A model generated the notes under the pieces. It saw only the letters and a program-made list of their open reading frames with translations, was not told the DNA's origin and ran no database searches. The translations under genes were made by a program, and so were the position numbers. From Ustilago trichophora (taxonomy: Eukaryota; Basidiomycota; Ustilaginomycetes; Ustilaginales; Ustilaginaceae), in the NCBI GenBank assembly GCA_900323505.1, contig OOIN01000003.1, forward strand, positions 1,674,001-1,738,000: a stretch of 64,000 nt of DNA, in the 5' to 3' direction. Of the stretch, positions 1 through 9,404 are shown in pieces (the first letter of the stretch is position 1; the number at the start of each line of letters is the position of its first letter).

Positions 1-461
1 GAGATGACAGAGAAGAAGGTGCTGGCTCGACGGTCCGCCTGGCACGCAAAGTTGGCGTAATCCCATCGTGCAGCACCGAGCTCCATAGGACCTCCTGCGA
101 TATTGCCGACTGCCGAGTGAAGAAGGGCACAGATGCAGTAGCCCAGTCCACCGATACGGGATGCAAAATAGGCAATGTGGGAGAGCTTCCACTTTCTTCG
201 TTTGGAGAGAAGCTTCCACTCCCAGGGAAGATGGATCGACCAGTCCGAGACCACCATTCCGAGCGCCATGGAGGCTGTGATCAAGGGGGGAAGAATCGAG
301 TTGACACGTCGTGCAGAGATCAAGACCAGATCTTCAGGTGCGTTGAAATGACGACCCCATGTTGCATTGACGATGGGAGGCAGAGGGGGTGCATTGACGT
401 CGTAAGGAAGCTTGGTTGGGAAGGCCGGAATGGCAGTCACTGTCATGGGTACGCCCGCCAT
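1..461 (-). CDS. Partial multi-pass membrane protein, unknown function
   Basis: An open reading frame starts at an ATG at 461 (minus strand, context ACC-ATG-G) and runs off the left edge, giving about 153 visible residues without a stop. The visible part has a Pro-rich N-terminus (PPLPPIVNATWG), a hydrophobic stretch around residues 57-73 (LPPLITASMALGMVV), a basic loop (KLLSKRRKWKL) and a second hydrophobic, Cys-containing stretch (IGGLGYCICALLHSAVG). This suggests several membrane segments with a short cytosolic loop. I do not recognise the family and assign no function. It faces the DHHC gene across a shared upstream region of about 880 nt. The C-terminal part and any introns lie outside the window. 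A real coding region is likely because the frame is open to the edge and its composition is protein-like. Confidence 0.7.
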   Translation of the reverse strand, partial: MAGVPMTVTAIPAFPTKLPYDVNAPPLPPIVNATWGRHFNAPEDLVLISARRVNSILPPLITASMALGMVVSDWSIHLPWEWKLLSKRRKWKLSHIAYFASRIGGLGYCICALLHSAVGNIAGGPMELGAARWDYANFACQADRRASTFFSVI

Positions 462-840
462 GGTTGCGAGCGATATCGATGCTGATTGGGGTTGGGTGAA
501 AGCTGCCGCCTGCTTTTGATGTATGCAAAAGTGGTGGATGAGATAGATGCTAGAGAAGGATCTGCGGTGTGCCTTTCGGCGACCAGGCCACGTCGTTGCT
601 GTTCAAAGCATACGATGATGTCTGTTGAGCGTACCGTAGATGCAGATGACGACGAGATGGTGTGCAATATGGCGTAGTGCGACAGCAACCAACATGCATG
701 CATACACAGACACTTTAGCGATGCGTGCGAGGCAAGCAAGCAAGCAAGCAAGACGAACAGCCCCGGCCAAGGCGAAATTCAAGTTGCTTGCCAAGCTCTG
801 TCCTTTTCTCTGAAAGTTCAAACAAAGCTCGCGATTTCGC

Positions 841-899
<59 letters not shown>

Positions 900-1342
900 T
901 CTCACACACACACAACTGTTCCTGATTCAAAGCCGGCCGACAATTTTCAATTTTGTCAATGTAAGATTTTCAACCGTGTCGGTGTGGAGGCTGCAGCTCA
1001 CAACACTACTCGCATGTGGGCCGACACAAACACAAACACACACCGCCAAAGCACCGTTGCGACCAAAGCTCCTGTTCTTGGCAAGTGACGTCTTCTCCAC
1101 TCCTCATCATTCTCATCATCCTTATCTTCATCTCAGATCAAGACTCGGCCCGCAGCAGGATTCACTAGGCCTTGAAGCTTGCTCCAACTTACAGCATATG
1201 TACGCGCACATCGCTCGGTCCTCTCAATGAGACAGCACCACTAATCAGGTCTCGAACACACGGGCCGCAGAGCCTCTCTTTGGACGGAAACCCCCTTGAT
1301 CGAATCGTCAGAAGCGTCGATAGCATCACCTGCTTCAACACC
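462..1342. promoter_or_regulatory. Divergent intergenic region with CT microsatellite
   Basis: This stretch separates two divergently transcribed genes and must hold both promoters. It contains a pure (CT)27 tract, a short CA run next to it, and repeats of CAAG near 735. Only short open frames without protein-like character are present. I see no RNA gene. Confidence 0.5.
843..896. repeat. (CT)27 dinucleotide microsatellite
   Basis: An uninterrupted run of 27 CT units lies in the divergent promoter region, followed directly by TCCTCTCACACACACACA. On the minus strand it reads GA. It may act as a nucleosome-depleting or GAGA-type element, but this is inference. Confidence 0.95.
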
Positions 1343-3520
1343 ATGACTACAATACAGGCACGCTCAGATATCGACGATCGCACGACATCCGCCCTATCCA
1401 CATCATCCCACACGCACGTCGACTACAACGATGCCCATCAGCACTCGCCACGCACAAAGATGATGGCCTGGTCTGCAAAGCACGCCGATATCTCAGATAT
1501 GTCACAGCAAGCTGATCACCAGATTCTGCCAGCTCCAGCACAGCCTACCGACACCCAGCAGTTCCCCAACACAGCCCAAGTAGTACAACGACGAACCGCA
1601 GCGTCTCAACGAAGAACAGACCGTCCTCCACCGCCGAGATGCATGCAGAGCTGCCTCGAAAGCATCGAATCGTGTACTGCAAACGTGGTTCGCTTCAACG
1701 AACGCATGGAGCAGAGTCGGGCCCAGGCAGAAGCTCAAAGGCGCGAGACCGGCGATCCACCCATTGCAAGAAAGGCCATCATCCCGCTCGTCTTCGTCAT
1801 CCTTTCATGGGTATTAGTCGCGTATGTCTGGCGGTTGTGTAGCCGATTGATACAGCAGAATCCTCAAGGCAAGGTGATGGGAAGTCGGGCAGATGGAATT
1901 GGGCTGCTGGTGGGATTCGTGGTGCTTTGGCTGATGACCATGTGGTCGTATGTCACGGTCATCTCCAAGGGCCCTGGGCTGGTCAAAGATTACGTTCCAG
2001 AATCCGAGCCTCCTTCTGCATCCAACCAGGCAGGAACTTGGGATGGCGCACCTTATCCACCTCAGCAATACCCACAAAACACAACAGCTCCCCTGCCTAT
2101 TCCTGGCCAGGCTAGGTTCAGCTCAGACATCCCCTCCATGCGAGCTTCTGAATCGTTGAACAGTCACACAGGGCCTACACCATCGAGTTCGTCACCCTAT
2201 CCATCTTTCAATGCGGATCTCGAGAGGTTCGGCGGCTACCGTGCTTCATCGGACAGCATGCGCGTGCTTCCTGGATCAGTTGAACCAAAACACGACGCGA
2301 ATGCGGCCGATTTCCCGCACTCTCGCGACATGTCGAGATGCACCATTGTCGAGGAAGAAGCAGCCGACACTTCTGCAGCCGATGTCGACGCTCAGCTTGC
2401 AACAGATCACCCAACACCACCCACAAACAATGTCATAGCAGCTGACGCTGCAGCTGATCCGCAGCTTCCAGGCGTCCTCGGACCGCTCGCAGCAGCTGCC
2501 GTCGCTAGCGGTGAAGGTGCACGCGAAGGCGCAGAAGTACTCGATCAACAGCAACAGCAAATCCCACCTTCCGCAGGCACGAACGCACCGCCATCCGCAT
2601 CTGGCTGGGCCCCACCTCAACGCCGACCAGCAAACGACCCGCCTCCGCTCTCTGCCGCCGCCCTCTACTGCCACCGTTGTCGCCGAGTCAAGCCACCACG
2701 AGCACACCACTGTCGCCGATGTGGCACCTGCGTCCTCAAAATGGACCACCATTGTCCCTGGGTTGGCGGATGCGTTGGAGCACACAACCAGCGCTTCTTT
2801 TTCATCTTTGTGTTTTGGGTCACGTTCCTCGAGCTATATACACTCATCTCTACGGCCATCTTCTTCCACCGCGGCGTGCGTTCGCTTCAAACGCAACCGG
2901 TCAGCGCATGGAAGGTGGACGGTTACCTCGTCTCGCTGTTCCCCATCTGCGCGGTGTTTCTGATCTTTACGGGAGCACTGTTGTGCACACATGTGTGGTT
3001 GATGGGGAGCAATATGACGACGATCGAGCATGTAGGAGTGAGTCGGGTTCAGGGTAAGGAACGGGTGTTGGTGGATCGTTGGTTTGGGATGCAGTCCAAG
3101 CAGCAAAGTGGTAGTGGGAAAGGTGGTTTCGGAGGTTTGAACTTGAAGGCCAAACGAGCGATGGTGAGGGAGTGGGATCGAGATTGGGGCAGGTTGAATA
3201 AAGAGGCTAATCGATGGTGGTTGGGCAGCTCGGCTGAAGTGCGATCTCCTAGCAAAGCCGAAGATGGACAAGCGGTGGACGCTATGTCGATCAACGCCGC
3301 GCACGAGAAACAGCGATGCAATACGCCAACAAAAGGGTGTGGAATAACGAAAGGTGCATGGAGGACCAACATGGAGCAAGCGCTAGGCCCCTCTATGCTG
3401 CTTTGGGTTTTGCCCTTGGGCAAGCATCCGAACGAGGGATTGGAGTTTCCCATGAATCCGAGATTTGGTGCTGAAGGCGTATGGAGGAAGCGCGAAGAGT
3501 GGCCTGTAGAGCTGCGCTAA
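1343..3520 (+). CDS. DHHC-type protein S-palmitoyltransferase (Pfa-like)
   Basis: Predicted 725-residue integral membrane acyltransferase that transfers palmitate to cysteines of cytosolic-face proteins. The ATG at 1343 is the first in this frame; the frame extends upstream only from TTG. Two membrane segments (about residues 147-165 and 184-207) precede a long Ser/Pro/Ala-rich cytosolic linker. A Cys-rich domain starting YCHRCRRVKPPRAHHC follows, with the catalytic DHHC at residues 468-471 (MDHHCPWVGGCVG). Two more membrane segments follow (about 485-510 and 530-556), then the family's TTxE motif (TTIE, about 558-561) and a cytosolic tail of about 165 residues. The Cys-rich domain sits between TM2 and TM3, as the family requires. 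The linker of about 230 residues is much longer than in yeast Pfa3/Pfa4. Family assignment is secure; which Pfa paralogue is not. Confidence 0.93.
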   Translation: MTTIQARSDIDDRTTSALSTSSHTHVDYNDAHQHSPRTKMMAWSAKHADISDMSQQADHQILPAPAQPTDTQQFPNTAQVVQRRTAASQRRTDRPPPPRCMQSCLESIESCTANVVRFNERMEQSRAQAEAQRRETGDPPIARKAIIPLVFVILSWVLVAYVWRLCSRLIQQNPQGKVMGSRADGIGLLVGFVVLWLMTMWSYVTVISKGPGLVKDYVPESEPPSASNQAGTWDGAPYPPQQYPQNTTAPLPIPGQARFSSDIPSMRASESLNSHTGPTPSSSSPYPSFNADLERFGGYRASSDSMRVLPGSVEPKHDANAADFPHSRDMSRCTIVEEEAADTSAADVDAQLATDHPTPPTNNVIAADAAADPQLPGVLGPLAAAAVASGEGAREGAEVLDQQQQQIPPSAGTNAPPSASGWAPPQRRPANDPPPLSAAALYCHRCRRVKPPRAHHCRRCGTCVLKMDHHCPWVGGCVGAHNQRFFFIFVFWVTFLELYTLISTAIFFHRGVRSLQTQPVSAWKVDGYLVSLFPICAVFLIFTGALLCTHVWLMGSNMTTIEHVGVSRVQGKERVLVDRWFGMQSKQQSGSGKGGFGGLNLKAKRAMVREWDRDWGRLNKEANRWWLGSSAEVRSPSKAEDGQAVDAMSINAAHEKQRCNTPTKGCGITKGAWRTNMEQALGPSMLLWVLPLGKHPNEGLEFPMNPRFGAEGVWRKREEWPVELR

Positions 3521-3766
3521 CAAGTGCCAGTGTAAAGTAGATCATCGCTCACCATCTGCTAGATTGATGCTGGAATATATCCCTTTGATACCATCACGCT
3601 TTGTGAGCCCTGTCTTGTGATGGCCTCATGCTTTGGACAGTTGAGTGGCAATTTTCACACGACTCACTACACACAGCCCCCGCTGGAGCAAGTCAACACA
3701 TGCTGGATGCTTCAACAATCTTTCATTCGGGGGTATACAGCTTACTCTGGCCGCCAATGAAGCCCA

Positions 3767-5278
3767 TCATCGCATAGTTTCAGGCAGTGACAAACCCACG
3801 GCCAAATTCTTCGGCCCAAAGTACTTTGCATAACAGATTCTGCACCAGACATTGGCACCACCCTGAGGCGCCGCAGGGTTCTTCTCCGCGGGTCCTTCCT
3901 CCAGTTTCCCGCTCTCCAGGGTGGAATTGCAACCATCACACCTCAGGCAGGCTCGATGCCACTTTCTTCCAGCAGCAGCCTTCTGCTCTGCAAAGTATAC
4001 CGGCCTCAAACAGCGTGCGCATAGAGGCGTACCGCCACTAGCATCAACGATGGACGAAGAGAGACCAATGCGGTCGATTCCGCTCTTGCGGCGGTTTGCC
4101 GGAATGTCATCGATGCTGGATGAGGAGGAGGAAGAAGGGGGCAGGTTGGTGATGGTTCGGGGTGGGGCGATCTTGGCTGTACCAGAGGCGCCGGTGAGGG
4201 TTTTTGGGTCTGGACGGCGCGGTGGAGGCAGGGCGCCGATGGCGGAGAGTGGGAATTGGGTGTTGACTCTGGGTCCAGTGGTGCGGGTAGGAGACGAGGT
4301 ACCGGTGAAGCGGATCGACCCGATGGTGTCCGTAGCGGCAACACGGCGTGTTTGGATGGTGATGGGCGTTCCATCTTCTGCGAAAGATGTTTCTTCGGTG
4401 TACTGCTGCGATTTCGAGGTCGGCGTGGCGCGAGTTTGCGGCTGAGGAGCGCGAGCAGGGGGCGAGGGCGTGGCATAGTAGTCCGCCGATGGAATAGTGT
4501 GCCCAGTAACGGACGTGGGTTCGGCATCGAAGCTATCGTCTCCTGCGAGCGATGATGCGTTCTTGGAGGGAGTACCGATGCTCATCCCTCCGACTGCGGC
4601 TTGCAGTCGCGCAACAGGATCGTTCAACTCGGAGTTGCCAGCCGCAATCGCTTCATCAATCGATCGAATGGGAGCCATCGAGCTGCCGGCTCCTCCGTTA
4701 CGCGCAGTTCGCTCTGCCGTGGTTAGCGTAGGTGAGGAGGTTTTGGTCGGCGAAGGAGGAGAGACTAGCGGACTGGTCGCGCCAATTCCACGGGACCGAA
4801 TGCTGATCCCTGGCACCTGATCCTCGCTCCCCGTCAGCGATGCGCCCGGAGTGAACTTGGTTGGGCTCGGCGAGCGTCTCGCAGAGTCCGACAACCCTCG
4901 AGTCAGCGTTGTCTCTTGAGTGCTGTACTGCGCGAGAGCCGCTCCTCCTCGCGAAGGAGTAGCTACAGGGCTCCGCGTAGCATTCGACAAGTTGGAAACG
5001 GGCGAGCGCGGAGACTTGGGCGAGGTAGGGTTGAGCGAAACAGCAGTGGAGAAGCCGCCTTTGCCCGTACCTAGGTGTTCCTTGTGACAATTCTTGCAGT
5101 AGGGCTCGCCATCGTGCTCCACGAGTAGAGTAGAGTCGAGACGCTTGTTGCACACGACACAGGTGAGGCAGGTCTTGTGGTAGGGTTTCGAGGCAGGGCC
5201 GATGACCTGCTCGGCGAGGTATACGGAGGTGTTGCATCTCGCGCACTTGGGCGCTGCTGGTACAGCGAAACGAGGCAT
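3767..5278 (-). CDS. Two-LIM-domain protein
   Basis: Predicted 503-residue protein with one LIM zinc-binding domain at each end. The first (about residues 12-66) begins CARCNTSVYLAEQV and contains the HKTCLTCVVCNKRL core. The second (about 415-490) begins CARCLRPVYFAEQ and contains HRACLRCDGC and ends CRICYAKYFGPKN. Between them lie about 350 residues rich in Ser, Pro and Thr with many SP/TP sites, likely disordered and possibly phosphorylated. LIM domains are protein-interaction modules of cytoskeletal and signalling scaffolds; the enzyme-free architecture suggests an adaptor role, for example in actin or polarity control (inference). The ATG at 5278 places the first LIM immediately after the N-terminus. 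The second LIM has an insertion between its zinc fingers (EGPAEKNPAAPQGG) compared with a canonical LIM. Confidence 0.9.
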   Translation of the reverse strand: MPRFAVPAAPKCARCNTSVYLAEQVIGPASKPYHKTCLTCVVCNKRLDSTLLVEHDGEPYCKNCHKEHLGTGKGGFSTAVSLNPTSPKSPRSPVSNLSNATRSPVATPSRGGAALAQYSTQETTLTRGLSDSARRSPSPTKFTPGASLTGSEDQVPGISIRSRGIGATSPLVSPPSPTKTSSPTLTTAERTARNGGAGSSMAPIRSIDEAIAAGNSELNDPVARLQAAVGGMSIGTPSKNASSLAGDDSFDAEPTSVTGHTIPSADYYATPSPPARAPQPQTRATPTSKSQQYTEETSFAEDGTPITIQTRRVAATDTIGSIRFTGTSSPTRTTGPRVNTQFPLSAIGALPPPRRPDPKTLTGASGTAKIAPPRTITNLPPSSSSSSSIDDIPANRRKSGIDRIGLSSSIVDASGGTPLCARCLRPVYFAEQKAAAGRKWHRACLRCDGCNSTLESGKLEEGPAEKNPAAPQGGANVWCRICYAKYFGPKNLAVGLSLPETMR

Positions 5279-5866
5279 GCTGCTGGAAGCCCTGTATAGC
5301 GACGGGCAGTGTTCGATGGGTGATAAGGTTGTGCACGATGGTGTTCCCTTCTCTGAGGCTCCCTTTGAGCGTGGAGGATGCCTGGGCGCAAAGTTTTCGC
5401 AATATATGTTTGCAGAGGTAGCGTAACTTTGACGGGGTGCTAAAGGAAGTAGCTAGAGACACAATGTTGATGGTGGTGACAGCCGAGCTATGTTGGTTGG
5501 TGCATCTAAAGAAGCTGTGGAGGTGTTGATGTCGCCTGGTAGCCGTGTCACACTGCCAAAGTTGGCGCAGCGCGGCTGTGCATGCATATTTCCGCCGCCA
5601 TTTTTAGCACCACGCGTCTCGGCTGGGGAATTTTACTCCGTTCGAGTCGATTATCGGTCTAACAGTCTAATTCTTTCTGCAAGGTTACCGATGCGAACTT
5701 CTTACGCTACCGGAGCAGAGGCATTCACTTGCCCGTTGATAATCCTCAGAATGACATTGGTGAGGATGGTGAGCACCGGTAGCTAGCGGCACACTATGTT
5801 TTCCATGATTTATATTCGGTGAGGCTCCTTACTACAAAGTCTTGTCAGAACAGCAAAGCTGCATGC
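5279..5866. promoter_or_regulatory. Upstream region of the LIM gene
   Basis: This gap lies between the start of the LIM gene (minus) and the end of the msrA gene (minus). It holds the LIM promoter and the msrA 3' flank. I see no further gene; the plus-strand open frame at 5490-5786 lacks protein-like composition. Confidence 0.4.
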
Positions 5867-6502
5867 TTACCACCAGTATCGGTGTGTAGAGCAGTGGTAG
5901 CCGTTAAGGTTGTTGATCAGGTACTGCTGGTGGTAGTCATCAGCGGGGAAGAAGTCCTCTTTCTTCCTGATCTCGAGCTGTGTGACGATCTTCTTGCCCT
6001 TGGGGTCGAAGTGCTTCTTCTGCACTTCCTCGGTCACCTTCTTGGCAATGTCGAGCTGTTCATCGCTGTGTGCAAAGATGGCGGAACGGTACTGTGTGCC
6101 TCGGTCGTTACCCTGCTGGTTGAGCTGCGTGGGATCGTGGGTGCGATAGAAGAACTCGATGATCTCGGCGTACGACACCTTCGAAGGGTCGTAAAGGATC
6201 TGGGTTGCCTCAGCGTGGCCAGTGCGGCCAGTGCAGACCTCCTCGTACGAAGGGTTCTTGCTCGACTCGTGACCACCGATGAATCCAACCTTGGCGTCAA
6301 GAAGACCCTTACCGTTGCCGTAGGCTTTGCGGTAGATGTCTTCAGTGCCCCAGAAGCAGCCTGAGGCGACAGTGGCGGTTTCTTGTCCAGACATGGTCTT
6401 GAGTGCTTGCTGAGCGGCCAGCGCGGTTGGGGTGGTTGGCGGTCCGAGGTGTTGGATGAGCGGATGCGACGACTTGGTGAAGAGCGAGAAGAATCTGCTC
6501 AT
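5867..6502 (-). CDS. msrA: Peptide methionine-(S)-S-oxide reductase A
   Basis: Predicted 211-residue enzyme that reduces methionine-S-sulfoxide in proteins or free methionine, using thioredoxin. The catalytic GCFWG motif has its nucleophilic Cys at residue 49. Downstream motifs typical of the family are VGFIGG, GRTGHAEATQI, FYRTHDPTQLNQQGNDRGTQYRS and the C-terminal NNLNGYHC, where Cys204 is a likely resolving cysteine. The first ATG in this frame is at 6502; the frame is open further upstream but only from TTG. The 36 residues before a second ATG at 6394 (MSGQET) are basic and hydrophobic (MSRFFSLFTKSSHPL) and look like a mitochondrial presequence. Use of both starts would give mitochondrial and cytosolic forms, as known for MsrA in other eukaryotes; here this is inference. 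Confidence 0.95.
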   Translation of the reverse strand: MSRFFSLFTKSSHPLIQHLGPPTTPTALAAQQALKTMSGQETATVASGCFWGTEDIYRKAYGNGKGLLDAKVGFIGGHESSKNPSYEEVCTGRTGHAEATQILYDPSKVSYAEIIEFFYRTHDPTQLNQQGNDRGTQYRSAIFAHSDEQLDIAKKVTEEVQKKHFDPKGKKIVTQLEIRKKEDFFPADDYHQQYLINNLNGYHCSTHRYWW

Positions 6503-7063
6503 GAGCGGGAGATAGAGAATGGCGAGGAACCCAAAGACGATGGCAAAGAGTATGTGACGCAGTTTGGGCGATGATCTTGGGAAGATGTGGTTGGGAGAGA
6601 AGGTGGCGGTGGGGCAAGGAGTGGCGACATGTATACATGGTCTGGTCCAACACTTGCAGCTGAATCGCTCGCCTAAACAAAAGAAAGCTTTCTCTTCTCC
6701 ACGTTGAGTGTGCCTTCCAGATCGCCATGCTGCGGGCAAAGATGACGTGATCCAAAAGTCTGCTCAACGAACGGCCCATGCTCAATCAGAAAAAAAAAAG
6801 GATAGCCGAAATCGGGCTGAACTGTCAGATCGCTTCCCCGATTTTAGGTCGAGCGTTGACACGCCGCATGCACGGACACCTTCGCTTGGCATGCTCCCTT
6901 CCAACAAGCAACACTTCGACACCTGACCAATCTAGCTCGTCACCGCCTCTTGAACAAATTCAGCCGTCATTTCATCCCCTAGGCATGGGTGGAGCTTCAG
7001 TTTGAAGATACTTCGTCGACAAAGCGAGCTGTCGCGACTCTCAGCCAGTGGCGGGAAGCAAAG
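6503..7063. promoter_or_regulatory. Divergent promoter region between msrA and EXO70
   Basis: The 561-nt region holds the upstream sequences of two divergent genes. An ATG at 6985 opens a six-codon frame ahead of the EXO70 start and could be a short upstream open frame. A run of nine A residues lies near 6790. No separate gene is seen. Confidence 0.45.
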
Positions 7064-9238
7064 ATGTCATACTCGAGTCAAAGCAGCAAGGCTTCCTCCT
7101 CACGACCTATTCGCACAGCCAGCTCATCTATGTACTCCAGCAACGTTGGTGTGGGACACGATGACAACGAATCCGCATTTGCAGAGCTGCAGATGCTCTC
7201 GCAGAACCAGCGGAAGCTAGCGACCCTCACGAGTCGCATGACTACCATCCTCTCTGGCTTTGACAAGCGCCTTATCAAGCTCGAAGGCAGCATCCTACCC
7301 ATTCACAAGGGAACGCAGAAGCTTGCACGCATGTCGGACAATATTGACCTCACACTTGCTGCGCTAAACAAGACCTTGGGTCACTACGATGTCGTTATTG
7401 ACGAGCAGCCTCTGCTCAAGCAAGGGCCCGATGTTCGAGACACACGACCATACATGGACACGATCGACCGCGTCATCAAGGGACTCCAGTATCTCCAGAG
7501 GTCGGATCTCAAAAGCCAGGAGGGAGTCATGAAACGCATGAACGACTTGATCGAGCTTGGCGCACGCAACCTCTGCAATGTCATCACGGACTGGGTTCGT
7601 GCCGACTCTGAAGCCGTTGATCTGGCGGAGTACAGTCGCAACGCTCACTATCCTGTGCTCTCGGAAGCGACACACAATGCGGTCGTTCCGATCTTCAACT
7701 ACCTCTCCACGCTACCGCGACACCCACGGAATGGATATGCGCCCCTGTCGGCTGGATTCGCCGCCTACGCCTCGGTGAGAGGCAACTACCTCGTTCAGTG
7801 CCTCAGTCCGCTCTCTGCCAAGCTGCAGCAGTACGCACTCGAAAAGATCGGCGCGGGAGCTAGCGGTGCTGGTATGGTCATGGTCACCCATGGAGACGAT
7901 GAGGATCATTCGACCAACTACCGACGTGGTGAAGCCGGTGTTGTGGAACTCTTCGAGGCGTACTATGGCATGCTGGATAACGAGTACCGCATCCTACAGG
8001 GCCTCGTGTCATCAGCCGAGCTGGATAAAGAGACGCTGCTGTTGGCTTCCACCTTCTCACAGCTCGTATCAGCATCCTTGAACGGCTTGATAGAGTCGCT
8101 CAGCACCATCCAGTCGCACGTGCGTCGGCACTTGGCGACGCATACCTCTTTCTTGTTGGATCTCATCGGCGCACTGTCTGGGATCATCATGACCGGTCGA
8201 TGGGACGTGCTGATCCGCTCGATGGAGGATTCGCTCGAAGCACCGCTGCACAGCAGCTCGCCGATCGACAAAGCAGATCTCGACCTCAATGCTGGCTTTG
8301 CCCCCGCCGCCGAGCTGCTAGAGATCTACAGCAAGCTCAAAAATACCGCGATTGGCATCTTCCCACGCTTTATCGAGGATGTCAAAGCCATCCCTCCACG
8401 CAAGGCTGCCGAGGTGCCGAGTACTTCTGTCAATGAGATCACCTATCTTGGTCTTCAGTTCGTGAGACAGATCACAGAGTACAGCGATGTTGTCTCGCCG
8501 CTGCTCCACACGCTCGGCAATGGCAATTGGATGATGTCGAGCGGTGTCGCTCCTGTCTTGTCGCTTGGGCTCGACAGTGATGCGAGCAAGCAGGGCATCG
8601 TTGGTGATTACCTCAACGATGCGGTAGCAGTTGTGCTGACTTCGTTGGAAGCACGATCTCGAGCCATCCGACAGCCTTCCACGGCGTCGGTGTTCTTGCT
8701 GAACAACATCGGCCATCTTCGCCGTACACTCTCATCTCCACTTCCGAGCTACCTCGGCGCAGCAGAAGACGGATCCAGCGTTTCCATCCTTTCCCTCCAC
8801 TTGGGCGAGATGGGCGACGACCTCCTGGCCACTGCCTTGCGTCAGGCCAACACGGCCTACCTCGACGCCTGGTCCCCCGTCGTCGCCCCGCTCATGGACG
8901 ACCAGCCGCTCAACGCCAACACGCACTACCACCGCCACGCGACGTCCAAGCTGATCGGCGTCGGCTCCGGATCTGAGAAGAATCAGGTCAAGGATCGCTT
9001 CGCGAAATTCTACGAGGCGCTCGATGATCTGGAACGGCTGCACAGGGCGTACCCCGTCAGCAGAGAAGATCAAGAGCTGAAGGATGGGCTGAGGAGAGAT
9101 GTCACACGCCTAGTGTGCCCCATGTATGCAAGATTCCTCGGTAAGCACAAGGCAGGCGATTTCACAAAGAATCCAAGCAAGCATATTAGGATGACTGAGC
9201 AGGAGGTCGAGGACAAGATCGCTAGTCTTTTCCGCTAG
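7064..9238 (+). CDS. EXO70: Exocyst complex subunit Exo70
   Basis: Predicted 724-residue subunit of the octameric exocyst, which tethers secretory vesicles to the plasma membrane at sites of polarised growth. The N-terminal region after a Ser-rich leader matches Exo70 proteins: RMTTILSGFDKRLIKLEGSI, then LPIHKGTQKLARMSDNIDLTL. The rest is a rod of helical repeats without membrane segments, and the C-terminal domain includes LKDGLRRDVTRLVCPMYARF and ends in a basic patch (HKAGDFTKNPSKHIRMT) of the type that binds PI(4,5)P2 in Exo70. The ATG at 7064 is the first in frame; an extension to 6989 would need GTG. Length is close to other fungal Exo70 proteins. No intron is needed to explain the frame. 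In a smut, Exo70 would support bud and hyphal tip secretion. Confidence 0.93.
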   Translation: MSYSSQSSKASSSRPIRTASSSMYSSNVGVGHDDNESAFAELQMLSQNQRKLATLTSRMTTILSGFDKRLIKLEGSILPIHKGTQKLARMSDNIDLTLAALNKTLGHYDVVIDEQPLLKQGPDVRDTRPYMDTIDRVIKGLQYLQRSDLKSQEGVMKRMNDLIELGARNLCNVITDWVRADSEAVDLAEYSRNAHYPVLSEATHNAVVPIFNYLSTLPRHPRNGYAPLSAGFAAYASVRGNYLVQCLSPLSAKLQQYALEKIGAGASGAGMVMVTHGDDEDHSTNYRRGEAGVVELFEAYYGMLDNEYRILQGLVSSAELDKETLLLASTFSQLVSASLNGLIESLSTIQSHVRRHLATHTSFLLDLIGALSGIIMTGRWDVLIRSMEDSLEAPLHSSSPIDKADLDLNAGFAPAAELLEIYSKLKNTAIGIFPRFIEDVKAIPPRKAAEVPSTSVNEITYLGLQFVRQITEYSDVVSPLLHTLGNGNWMMSSGVAPVLSLGLDSDASKQGIVGDYLNDAVAVVLTSLEARSRAIRQPSTASVFLLNNIGHLRRTLSSPLPSYLGAAEDGSSVSILSLHLGEMGDDLLATALRQANTAYLDAWSPVVAPLMDDQPLNANTHYHRHATSKLIGVGSGSEKNQVKDRFAKFYEALDDLERLHRAYPVSREDQELKDGLRRDVTRLVCPMYARFLGKHKAGDFTKNPSKHIRMTEQEVEDKIASLFR

Positions 9239-9404
9239 GTGCGAAGGCACGAGGTAAATTCATGCGGTGTGTGAAGAGGATGGTGCCCATTGTACTTGTA
9301 CTTCTGGCATGAACCGTTACATTGCATTCTATCGTTCTAACTTGCTTGATCTGACGTGTCTTGTGCGGTGTTCGGGAGACGAGGCCGGGTAAAATTCAGG
9401 AAGT

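Noticed and set aside
6989..7063. N-terminal extension of Exo70 from a GTG
   Set aside because: Nuclear fungal genes start at ATG; the first in-frame ATG is 7064.
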